A stretch of 64,000 bases of DNA, taken from NCBI GenBank assembly GCA_963794615.1, contig CAWCEP010000012.1, positions 1 through 64,000 on the forward strand. Reading direction: 5' to 3'. The translations under genes and the position numbers were made by a program. Below, one piece after another: positions 32,257 to 40,430 of the stretch. This DNA is from Chersky-840 sp963794615 (GTDB taxonomy: Bacteria; Actinomycetota; Acidimicrobiia; Acidimicrobiales; UBA8190). Positions within the stretch are counted from its first letter, which is position 1. Every line of letters begins with the position of its first letter. The notes beneath the pieces are model-generated. The model was given only the letters and a program-made list of their open reading frames with translations. It did not search any database and had not been told where the DNA came from.

Positions 32257-33473
32257 AGGCGCTCGTCTTCGAGCGCAACCTGGCGCGCTTCGCGGCATCA
32301 CGGGTGGCGTCGGTGATCGGGGGATCGGGTCGCGGCGCCGGTGTCGGGCCCCTGCACCTGACCGATGTGGAGCCCCCCGAGCTGCCCGGCCCCCAATGGC
32401 ACCGCGTCCATCCGTTGTTGGCCGGCATCTGCGGGTCGGACCTCTCCACCGTCGACGGGCGCAGCTCGCGCTACTTCGAGGACGTCGTGAGCTTCCCCTT
32501 CGTCCCCGGCCACGAGGTGGTCGGCACGCTCGACGACACCGATACCCGCGTCGTGATCGAGCCCGTCCTCGGCTGCCTGGCCCGCGGCATCGTGCCGTTG
32601 TGCCCGGCGTGCGCCGAGGGTCGCACCGGGGGTTGCGAGCGTGTCGCCTTCGGCCACCTGGCCCCGGGCCTGCAGATCGGCTTCTGTGCCGACACCGGCG
32701 GGGGATGGTCCGCCGGCGGCCTCGTCGCCCACGAGGCGCAACTGCACCCGGTACCGGACGCGCTCACCGACGACGACGCCGTCATGGTGGAGCCCACCGC
32801 GTGCGCCGTGCACGCGGCGTTGGCCGCTCGGGTCGGCGCCGAGGACACCGTGGCCGTGCTCGGGGCCGGGACCCTCGGCCTGTGCACGGTGGCGGCCCTG
32901 GCCCACCTGCGCCGGCCCGCGACGCTCCTCGTCGGAGCCAGGTACGCGCACCAACGCACCCTTGCCGAGCAGCTCGGAGCCGATGTCGTGGTCGAGCCCG
33001 ACCAGCTGGTGCGGGCGGTGCGGAGCCGGTCGCGCTCGCTCGAGGCCTCGGGAACCCTCACCGGGGGCGCCGATGTCGTGGTCGATTGTGTCGGCAGCGA
33101 GCAGTCCCTGGCCCAGGCCCTCTCCATGGTGCGGCCCCGGGGCGCGGTGGTCCTGGTGGGCATGCCGGGGCGTATCACCGTCGACCTGGCCTCGCTGTGG
33201 CACCGAGAGGTGGTGGTGACCGGCGCCTACGCGTACGGGACCGAGGACGTCGGTGGCCTGTTGCGCCGCACCTTCGACATCGCCATGGAGGTCGTCGCGG
33301 CCAAGGGGCTGGGGCGTCTGGTGTCGGCCCGGTACCCGCTCGACCGTTTCGAGGAAGCACTCGCCCACGCCGGCGCGGCCGGACGCCGCGGCGCCGTCAA
33401 GGTGGTCTTCGACCTGCGGGCCCGGGGGCGACACCACGGCAGCCGCCCCGCCACGAAAGGACCTGTCTCATGA
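32253..33473 (+). CDS. zinc-dependent alcohol dehydrogenase (MDR family)
   Basis: A 406-residue medium-chain dehydrogenase. The catalytic zinc site uses Cys60 in AGICGSD and His87-Glu88 in PGHEVVG. A structural-zinc-like cluster has Cys108, Cys117, Cys120 and Cys128. The Rossmann motif is VAVLGAGTLGLCTVAAL (about 200-216), followed by GADVVVDCVGSEQSLAQALSMVRPRGAVVLVGMPG. It should interconvert an alcohol and an aldehyde or ketone with NAD(P). Coupled by ATGA overlaps to the acyl reductase before it and the LarA-like gene after it, it probably acts on the same lipid intermediate. Confidence 0.88.
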   Translation: MKALVFERNLARFAASRVASVIGGSGRGAGVGPLHLTDVEPPELPGPQWHRVHPLLAGICGSDLSTVDGRSSRYFEDVVSFPFVPGHEVVGTLDDTDTRVVIEPVLGCLARGIVPLCPACAEGRTGGCERVAFGHLAPGLQIGFCADTGGGWSAGGLVAHEAQLHPVPDALTDDDAVMVEPTACAVHAALAARVGAEDTVAVLGAGTLGLCTVAALAHLRRPATLLVGARYAHQRTLAEQLGADVVVEPDQLVRAVRSRSRSLEASGTLTGGADVVVDCVGSEQSLAQALSMVRPRGAVVLVGMPGRITVDLASLWHREVVVTGAYAYGTEDVGGLLRRTFDIAMEVVAAKGLGRLVSARYPLDRFEEALAHAGAAGRRGAVKVVFDLRARGRHHGSRPATKGPVS

Positions 33474-35056
33474 GCCCCAGGCCCGGCTTCGTCCTCGAGG
33501 TCGACCGCTCCACCCCGTCCACCTTGTTCTGGCACGGCGAGGGATACCGTCTCGAGAAGCTCCCGGTGGGCAGCCGCGTCCTGTACGCGCCCGAGCCGGT
33601 CGACGCGCTGGCCGATCCGATCGGCGCCATCCGGCGCGCCCTGGACGAGCCCCTGGGCGACGCCCCACCGCTGCGGGCCCAGCTGCGTGCCGGCATGCAG
33701 CTCACCATCGCCTTCGACGACGTCTCGCTCCCGCTTCCCCCCATGCGCAGTCCCGACGTGCGCCAGCTCGTGATCGAACAGGTGCTCGAGCTCGCCGCCG
33801 AGGCCGGCGTCGACGACGTCGTGCTCATCGCCGCCCTGGCGCTGCACCGCCGCATGACCGACGCCGAGTTGCGCCACGCCCTCGGGGACCGGATCTTCGA
33901 CGCCTTCGCTCCCCATGGGCTGTTGTGGCAGCACGACGCCGAGGATCCCGAGCAGCTCGTCCATCTGGGGCTCACGGACCACGGCGAGGACGTCGAGATC
34001 AACAAGCGGGCCGCCACCTCGGACCTCCTCGTCTACGTCAACATCAACCTGGTGGCCATGGACGGCGGCCACAAATCGGTGGCCACCGGCCTCGCCAGCT
34101 ACAAGAGCCTCCGCCACCACCACAACGCCCACACCATGACCCAGAGCAAGTCGTTCATGGACCAGCACCATTCCGAGCTGCATTCGTCGAACTGGCGCAT
34201 GGGCCGGCTCATCGCGGCGGCGGGGGTGAAGGTGTTCCAGATCGAGACCAACCTCAACACCGACACGTTCCCCGAGCAGTTCCGGTTCCTCCAGCGTCGA
34301 GAATGGGAGTGGACGGCGCGCGACCGGGCCGCCTTCGTGGCGTCGTCGAAGGCGCTCGAGGCCACGCCCGATCGCCTGGCTCGGTCGATCTTCCACGCCA
34401 TCCGCTCACCGCACAAGATGAGCGCCGTCCAGGCCGGGGAGGTGGAGGCGGTGCACGCCCGCACCACCGAGAACGTCTACGTTCAGCAGCTCCTCGAGGT
34501 CGAGGGCCAAAGCGACATCCTCACCATGGGGCTGCCGTACATCTGTCCCTACAACGTCAACTCGATCATGAACCCGATCCTGGTGGCGTGTCTCGGGCTC
34601 GGCTATTTCTTCAACATGTACCGGGGCAAGCCACTGGTGCGCGCCGGCGGGGTCGTCATCATGAGCCATCCCACGCCGTGGGCCTTTCACCCCGGCCACC
34701 ACCCCAGCTACATCGACTTCTTCGAACAGGTCCTCGCCGAGACCACCGATCCCGCCGAGATCGGCAAGTACGAAGAGGCCTTCGCCACCGACCCCTGGTA
34801 CATCCACCTCTACCGGACCGGCAACGCCTATCACGGCGTGCACCCGTTCTACATGTGGTACTGGTGCGCCCACGCTCTCGACCATGTCGGAGCCGTGATC
34901 GTCGTCGGGGGCGATCACGGCGCCGTGCGCCGACTGGGATTCAAGTCCGCCACCACCATGGCCGACGCGCTCGAGATGGCCGCGGACGTCGTGGGGCGTG
35001 ACCCGTCGATCACCCACCTGCACTCACCGCCCCTGCTCATGTCCGACGTGCGATGA
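33470..35056 (+). CDS. LarA-like protein (lactate racemase N-domain family, DUF2088)
   Basis: A 528-residue protein related to nickel-pincer (NPN) lactate racemase LarA. Family marks are LTIAFDDVSLPLPPMRSPDVR (the DxTRP substrate loop region), AALALHRRMTDAELRHALG with His126, LGLTDHGEDVEINKRAATSDLLVYVNINLVAMDGGHKSVATGLASYKSLRHHHNAHTM with Lys202 at the cofactor-tether position and a His cluster 216-218 at the nickel-ligand position. The Arg of DxTRP is Leu here, and the catalytic His that precedes GGxK by nine residues in LarA is not present. It may epimerise or isomerise a different hydroxy acid. It lies between the zinc dehydrogenase (ATGA overlap) and the acyltransferase. Confidence 0.78.
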   Translation: MSPRPGFVLEVDRSTPSTLFWHGEGYRLEKLPVGSRVLYAPEPVDALADPIGAIRRALDEPLGDAPPLRAQLRAGMQLTIAFDDVSLPLPPMRSPDVRQLVIEQVLELAAEAGVDDVVLIAALALHRRMTDAELRHALGDRIFDAFAPHGLLWQHDAEDPEQLVHLGLTDHGEDVEINKRAATSDLLVYVNINLVAMDGGHKSVATGLASYKSLRHHHNAHTMTQSKSFMDQHHSELHSSNWRMGRLIAAAGVKVFQIETNLNTDTFPEQFRFLQRREWEWTARDRAAFVASSKALEATPDRLARSIFHAIRSPHKMSAVQAGEVEAVHARTTENVYVQQLLEVEGQSDILTMGLPYICPYNVNSIMNPILVACLGLGYFFNMYRGKPLVRAGGVVIMSHPTPWAFHPGHHPSYIDFFEQVLAETTDPAEIGKYEEAFATDPWYIHLYRTGNAYHGVHPFYMWYWCAHALDHVGAVIVVGGDHGAVRRLGFKSATTMADALEMAADVVGRDPSITHLHSPPLLMSDVR

Positions 35057-35087
35057 CGCTGTATTCCGAAACCACCGGGGGTGAGCG

Positions 35088-36022
35088 GTGAGCGCGCTGG
35101 CGCGCCTGGTGAGCCGGGCCCGGCGGGCGGGCCCCGACGGCTTCCCCTGGGCCGCGCCGAACTGGCCCGTCGACCTCGAGCGTGACGCGCCCCAGCGGCA
35201 CCTCGGCGCCGACTACGACACCGACTGGACCCGTCGTTATCCCGCCCGCCTAGTGCGGGCCGTGGTCCTCGACAACGTCACCCGGCCTCTGGCCCACATC
35301 GTGGCGTCACCCGACGTACGCGGCGACGAGGTCCTCGAGCTCGTGGAGGCACCGGCCATCTACGTGGCCAACCACGCCAGCCACATCGACACCGGCCTGT
35401 TGCTGTCGGTGCTCCCCGCATCCGTGCGCCACAAGACCGTCGTCGCCGCCGCTGCCGACCACTTCTTCGACCGGCGCTGGAAGGCGCACCTGTGGTCCCT
35501 CGTCCTCGCCGCCATCCCCATCGAGCGCCACAAGGTCAACCGCAAGTCGGCGCAGGACACGGCGGCGTTGCTGCGCGGGGGTGGAACCTCATCATCTTCC
35601 CCGAAGGCGGTCGGACCCACGACGGGTGGTTCGGGGCCATGCGCGGCGGAGCCGCCTACCTCGCCACCCGTACGGGCCGCCCCGTGGTCCCCGTGCACAT
35701 CGACGGCACCTACCGGATCTGGCCCCGCGGTGGCAAGCGCCTGCGCCGCAGCCCGACCCGCATCACGTTCGCCACCCCCATGGTGGCGGCCGAGGGTGAG
35801 GATGCCCGCACGCTCGAGGCCAGGATCGACGCCGTGCTCGGCGTCCTCGCCGACGAGTCGCACACCGACTGGTGGTCGGCCCGTCGGCGCGCCGGCGCCG
35901 GGGAGACCCCGTCGCCCCGAGGTCCCGAGGCATCGCCATGGCGTCGGGCCTGGGCTCTGGGCCCCGACCCCCACGCTTCTGACGACGACGACGAAACGCG
36001 CTGGGCTCTGAGCCGAGACTAA
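35088..36022 (+). pseudogene. PlsC-type acyltransferase, frameshifted in a G-tract
   Basis: A glycerol-phosphate/lysophosphatidate acyltransferase-like protein in two frames. The first frame, from GTG 35088, has YVANHASHIDTGLLLSVLP (the H-x4-D catalytic motif) and PIERHKVNRKSAQDTAALLRGG. At the five-G run 35577-35581 the frame breaks. The other frame continues WNLIIFPEGGRTHDGWFGAMRGGAAYLATRTGRPVVPVHIDGTYRIWP (the FPEG phosphate-binding motif) to 36022. One more G would restore a protein of about 311 residues. It is the last gene of the lipid operon, 31 bases after the LarA-like gene. Confidence 0.83.
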
Positions 36023-36121
36023 ACGGGGAGTATCGGGTTTCAACGCTGGAGCCGCCGCCAGTCAACGGGACGCCGGCGTTGTGCAAGCGCCGAGCACCGG
36101 TGCGAGACAGACTTCTCGGCA

Positions 36122-37460
36122 ATGACCGAGCCCCTCGCCACCCGTTACGCGCGGACAGCCGAAGACGATTACGTCGCCTTCCAGGTCACCGGCGACGGTC
36201 CCGTCGACCTGGTGCTGCCCATCACCGGAAGTGCTGGCATCGAGCTCATGTGGGACGACCCTGCGGTCAGCGCGTTCATCTCACGCCTGGCGTCGTTCTC
36301 CCGGCTCATCACCTTCGATCCCCGAGGGTTCGGCAGCTCGGGTCGGCTGGACGCCGACGCCGTTCCCGCCGTCCAGACATGGAAGGACGACATCGGCACC
36401 GTCATGGACGCCGCCGGATCAGAGCGAGCCGCCTTCCTCTCCTGGGGCGAGAGCACCGGGGCCACGATGTTCTTCGCCGCGACCTACCCCGAACGCGTCC
36501 TGAGTCTCGTCCTCGTCAACGCCTATGCACGCTACGCCCGCAATGAGGACGCACCGTGGGGCCTGCCCCCGGACCTGATTCCCGCCTACGTCTCTGCCAT
36601 CCAGGAGGTGTGGGGAACCGGAGCTTGTATCGAGACCCTGGCGCCGACCATGGTCCAGACCGAGGAGGCCCGGCAGCGGTGGGCGCGTCGAGCGTCTGAC
36701 GGCGAGCCCGGATGTCCTTGCCGCTACCACCCGCGCCGTCATGGACAGCGACGTGACCCCCGTGCTGCCGGCTATCCAGGCGCCGACCCTCGTCATCAGC
36801 CGACGAGGGGACCGCCACGTCCGTCCTGACCACGGCCGCCACATCGCGAGTCGTATCGTCGGTGCCCGGTTCGTCGAGTTGCCCGGCGACGACCACCTGC
36901 CCTTTGCCGGTCGAGCCGAGGAGGTCCTCGACGAGATCGAGGAGTTCCTCACCGGCATCCGACCCAACCCGGTTCTCGACCGTGTCCTGGTGACAATCCT
37001 CTTCACCGACATCGTGGCGTCAACGGCGCACATGGCCCGGCTCGGCGACCGGCAGTGGCGAGAGTCACTCGACCTGTACGACGGCGTGGTCCAGCGTCAG
37101 CTCGAGCGCTTCCGGGGCCGACAGGTGAAGACGACCGGCGACGGCACGTTGGCCACCTTCGACGGGCCGGCCCGGGCTGTCGAGTGTGCCCGCGCCGTCG
37201 CCGAGACCGTCCTCGGACTCGGCTTGGACATCCGGGCCGGACTCCACACCGGCGAGGTCGAGACGCGGGGGGACGACGTGGCCGGGATGGCCGTCCACAT
37301 CGCGGCACGCGTGTCGGCGCTGGCGGGGGCCGGCGAGGTGCTCGTGTCCCGCACCGTCACCGACCTTGTGGCCGGGTCGGGCATCGAGTTCGAGGACCGT
37401 GGCGACCACCACTTGAAGGGGGTTCCCGGCACCTGGCGGTTGTTCTCCGTGAAGGCCTGA
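36122..37460 (+). pseudogene. alpha/beta-hydrolase-adenylate cyclase fusion, frameshifted
   Basis: An actinobacterial signalling protein in two frames. The first (from ATG 36122) is an alpha/beta-hydrolase fold: LVLPITGSAGIELMWDDP, LITFDPRGFGSSG, FLSWGESTGATMFFAATYPERV (nucleophile-elbow position G-E-S-T-G). Near 36686, in a GCGCG tract, one base seems missing. The other frame continues VERLTASPDVLAATTRAVMDSDVTPVLPAIQAPTLVISRRGDR, ending in a class III nucleotide cyclase domain: VTILFTDIVASTAHMARLGDRQW, VKTTGDGTLATFDGPARAVECA, RAGLHTGEVETRGDDVAGMAVHIAARVSALAGAGEVLVS. The frame-corrected length is about 445 residues. It should make cAMP or cGMP if intact. Confidence 0.82.
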
Positions 37461-37604
37461 CCGTCGGGGGCTCCCCTACCCGAGAACGATCCGGTTTCGT
37501 CCACCGTGGTGGAAGCGAGCCCGCCCGCGGTGGTGGCGTCCGGCAAGACGGACTCGTCCTCGTAGACTGGCGGAACCAGGCCGCAGCCGTTGGGAGACCG
37601 AACC

Positions 37605-38189
37605 ATGAGCATCGCGACGAGTCAGCCGAGTACGCCGTTTCGAGCCACGTTCAAGCGCATGGACCAGTCGACCGCCGACGACTGGGCCGGGATCATGGCC
37701 CAACATGACGGGCTGATCGACAGCCTGCCCGACCGGATCCTTGATCAACTTCGCATGCTCGACGCCAACGCCGGCGGGTTCGCCGTCGATCGTCTCACCC
37801 ACAGCCTTCAGACGGCCCACCGAGCCGAGGCCGACGGGCGCGACGACGCCTACCTCGTCTGTGCCCTGCTGCACGACATCGGCGATGTGCTCTCGCCGCT
37901 CGACCACGCCGGCCTGGCGGCAGCCATCCTGCGGCCCTGGGTGTCGGCGCCCTATCACTGGATGGTCGAGCAACACGGGGTGTTCCAGGGCTACTACTTC
38001 TGGCACCACATCGGAGGCGACCGCAATGCCCGCGACGCCTTCAAGGACCACGAATACTACGAACTGACCGAGCAATTCGTGCGCAAGTACGACATGCCCG
38101 CCTTCGACGACGAGTACCCGACGCCGCCCCTCGACCACTACGAGCCGTTGATCCGAGGATTCTTCACACATGGTGCGCCCCCCGCGTAG
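37605..38189 (+). CDS. HD-domain protein (COG4341-like, MIOX/PhnZ-like fold)
   Basis: A 194-residue HD-domain protein. Metal ligands appear in HSLQTAHRAEADGRDDAYLVCALLHDIGDVL (His of THSLQ, then HD) and in the later PYHWMVEQHGVFQGYYFWHHIGGDRNAR, with DHEYYELTEQFVRKYDMPAFDDEYPTPPLDHYEPLIRGFF at the C-terminus. This end is typical of COG4341 proteins, which are related to PhnZ and myo-inositol oxygenase mixed-valence di-iron enzymes. Thus an oxygenase is possible as well as a phosphohydrolase. GGGAGA precedes the ATG at a suitable distance. It is a single gene convergent with murT-gatD. Confidence 0.8.
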   Translation: MSIATSQPSTPFRATFKRMDQSTADDWAGIMAQHDGLIDSLPDRILDQLRMLDANAGGFAVDRLTHSLQTAHRAEADGRDDAYLVCALLHDIGDVLSPLDHAGLAAAILRPWVSAPYHWMVEQHGVFQGYYFWHHIGGDRNARDAFKDHEYYELTEQFVRKYDMPAFDDEYPTPPLDHYEPLIRGFFTHGAPPA

Positions 38190-38213
38190 GGCGGGCGTCG
38201 ACGAGGGGGGGCG

Positions 38214-40430
38214 CTAGGACCGACGCACCTTGACGAGACCGCGCCTGCGACGTCCGGGGTCCGCTCGCCCGGTCGTCACCTGCCGCCGGCCCCGGGCACC
38301 GGCCGCCTCGAGCCGCTGGGCACGCAGGGCCCGTTCCTCGAAATCTTCCAGCGCGGCCGGCACCGATCCCGTGGCCCAGGCGAGGAGGAGGTCGGCCAGG
38401 CTGGGGTTGCGAGCCAACGCGGGGCCGTGCGCGTAGGTCCCGAGGACGAGACCGGCGCGAGCCCCCTCGGTGCCGTCGCCGGCGCCGTTCCCCACCCCCG
38501 AGAGGACCCGAGCGAGCGGAAGGGCGCCGTCCCCGACACGGGTCACCGCCGAATGGTTCTCGAAACCCGTCAAGGTCTCGAGCACCACCGGATCCGGGCG
38601 CCCGTTGCCCGTCGAGGACACGATGGGCTCGACAACGAGCTCCCCGACAGCGCGGCGTCCTGATCCCTTCACGGTCACCACGTCGAGCAGTCCCACCCCG
38701 GGATGGGGCCGTCCGTCGGCACCGGGGAACGACCGACCGATGACCTGGTACCCGGCGCACACCGCGAATACCACCGCGCCTGCCTCGACCGCGCCGGCGA
38801 GGACGCCGTCGCGCAAGCGCTCCGCCGATTGCACCTGGGGCCCGTCTTCCCCTCCGCCGAGGCAGTACACGTCGGCGCCGGCGGGAAGCGGTGCATCCGA
38901 CAGGGCGTGGACCAACTCCACCGGGATGTCGCGCCACACGGCGCGACCCGCCAGCACCCGGCCGTTGCCACTGTCGCCGTAGGTGCCGAGCAGGTCCGGA
39001 TGTACGACCACCACCCGCAGCGCGGACGGTCCCGACGCTCGGGCCCGGACGCGGCGCTGTCCCTTGGCGGGGACACCGTCGATCGTGACGGCCACGGGCA
39101 TGCCCGGAGCCGGTGGCACCGTCTCGGGCCGGGACCGCGACATCGAGGTCGAAAGGACCGGGCTTTCCGGCGTCGGAGCACGGGGGGCGGCGGCGAGACG
39201 CCGGCGTAGCCCCTGGAAGGCGGTGTAGTTGCCGACGTACTCGACGTGCGCGGATCCGGCCGCGCCCAGCGCCTCGAGACCGTCGGGAACCGTCAGATGG
39301 GCCACCCCGGCATGACGGAGCCGGACGGCCAGGTCCCGACACCGCTCCCCCGTCGCCACCACCAGACGGCCCGCCAACCGTTCGAAGGGGACGTCCCACA
39401 ACCACGACGGGTCGTGGCCGTCGGCGATCCGGGCGTTGATCCCCACCACGACGGGGTCGGTGCCCCCTTCGAGGAGATCGAGGAGCTCGGTCCACCCTGC
39501 CGGGTTCTTGGCCAGGAGGAGCCGCACGGTCGTCGCCCCCCACGCCACAGACGCGAACCTGCCCTCCACATCCTCGACGGATGCCATGGCTGCCAGCGCG
39601 GTGGCCTCGTCGACGCCGAGCGCGCCGGCGGCCACCGCGGCCATGGCCGCGTTGGCGAGGTTGCAGCGCCCGGGAAGCGCGAGCGTCACGGTCAGGTCGC
39701 GCCCGTCCGCGGTGACGAGGACGTCGCCTCGCAACACGGCGTCGGGGTGGGGTCGGCGGAACCCGCACGCGCACCACCAGTCGTCGCCGGCGAAGACGAT
39801 GCGACCCGAGCACGACGGGCAGCCGACGGCGTCGAGTCTCCACAGCTGGCCGGCGGCCACCCAGACGACCCGGCCCGCACCCTGGGCGCCCCAGACGACG
39901 AGCGGGTCGTCGGCGTTGGCGACCACGGTGCTCGGCGCCGACGCGCCCAGCGCGGCGCGCCAACGCGCCGCCACCATGCGGACCTCGCTCACACGGTCGA
40001 GCTGGTCGCGCGACAGGTTGAGCAGGGCCACCACCTCGGGGTGCACGGCGTCGGCCACGGTTCCGAGGTATCCCTCGTCGACCTCGAGCACGGCGGGCAC
40101 CCCCGGCGCCGCCGACGCCAACGCCGTGGCCAACCCGGGCGGGAGGTTGGCCCCCGCCGACGATGTCGCCACCCGGTTCGCTCCGCCCAGCGCCGCCGCG
40201 AGTAGACGGGTGGTCGTGGTCTTGCCGTTGGTCCCCGTCACGAGGGCAACGTGGCGCCCTGCCGCCAGCGCCCCGAGCAGGTCGGGATCGAGGAACAACC
40301 CGACCCGGCCGCCGATCACCGAGCCGCCCCCGAGACCGAGTCGGCGCGACACCGCGCTCACCACCGTGGACGCTCGACCGGCCAGGCGGGCCCGCACCGG
40401 CACCGAGGCGTCGGCGGGCGTGTCCGTCAC
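38214..40430 (-). CDS. MurT-GatD fusion, lipid II isoglutaminyl synthase
   Basis: A 738-residue fusion of two proteins that are normally separate. Residues 1-about 410 are MurT: Mur-ligase P-loop VTGTNGKTTTTRLL (63-76), LEVDEGYL, LNLSRDQLDRVSEV, a zinc ribbon with Cys204, Cys207, Cys220 and Cys222, LAKNPAGWTELLDLL, and Asp346 in WLWDVPFE. A Pro/Ser/Arg linker of about 55 residues follows. Residues about 470-690 are GatD: VHPDLLGTYGDSGNGRVL, GGGEDGPQ, nucleophile Cys558 in AVCAGYQVIGRSF, TGFENHSA and His668 in GTYAHGP. The enzyme amidates D-Glu of lipid II. The GTG overlaps the stop of the HAD-PlsC gene (GTGA). Confidence 0.9.
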   Translation of the reverse strand: MTDTPADASVPVRARLAGRASTVVSAVSRRLGLGGGSVIGGRVGLFLDPDLLGALAAGRHVALVTGTNGKTTTTRLLAAALGGANRVATSSAGANLPPGLATALASAAPGVPAVLEVDEGYLGTVADAVHPEVVALLNLSRDQLDRVSEVRMVAARWRAALGASAPSTVVANADDPLVVWGAQGAGRVVWVAAGQLWRLDAVGCPSCSGRIVFAGDDWWCACGFRRPHPDAVLRGDVLVTADGRDLTVTLALPGRCNLANAAMAAVAAGALGVDEATALAAMASVEDVEGRFASVAWGATTVRLLLAKNPAGWTELLDLLEGGTDPVVVGINARIADGHDPSWLWDVPFERLAGRLVVATGERCRDLAVRLRHAGVAHLTVPDGLEALGAAGSAHVEYVGNYTAFQGLRRRLAAAPRAPTPESPVLSTSMSRSRPETVPPAPGMPVAVTIDGVPAKGQRRVRARASGPSALRVVVVHPDLLGTYGDSGNGRVLAGRAVWRDIPVELVHALSDAPLPAGADVYCLGGGEDGPQVQSAERLRDGVLAGAVEAGAVVFAVCAGYQVIGRSFPGADGRPHPGVGLLDVVTVKGSGRRAVGELVVEPIVSSTGNGRPDPVVLETLTGFENHSAVTRVGDGALPLARVLSGVGNGAGDGTEGARAGLVLGTYAHGPALARNPSLADLLLAWATGSVPAALEDFEERALRAQRLEAAGARGRRQVTTGRADPGRRRRGLVKVRRS

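Noticed and set aside
31544..35056. Continuous plus-strand frame of 1,170 codons over the dehydrogenase and LarA-like genes
   Set aside because: Only its last 528 codons match a protein family. The first part is the shadow of the acyl reductase and dehydrogenase genes and is Arg/Pro-rich.
38190..38213. Possible terminator between convergent HD and MurT-GatD genes
   Set aside because: The short GC-rich gap has a G-run but no stem followed by T residues.
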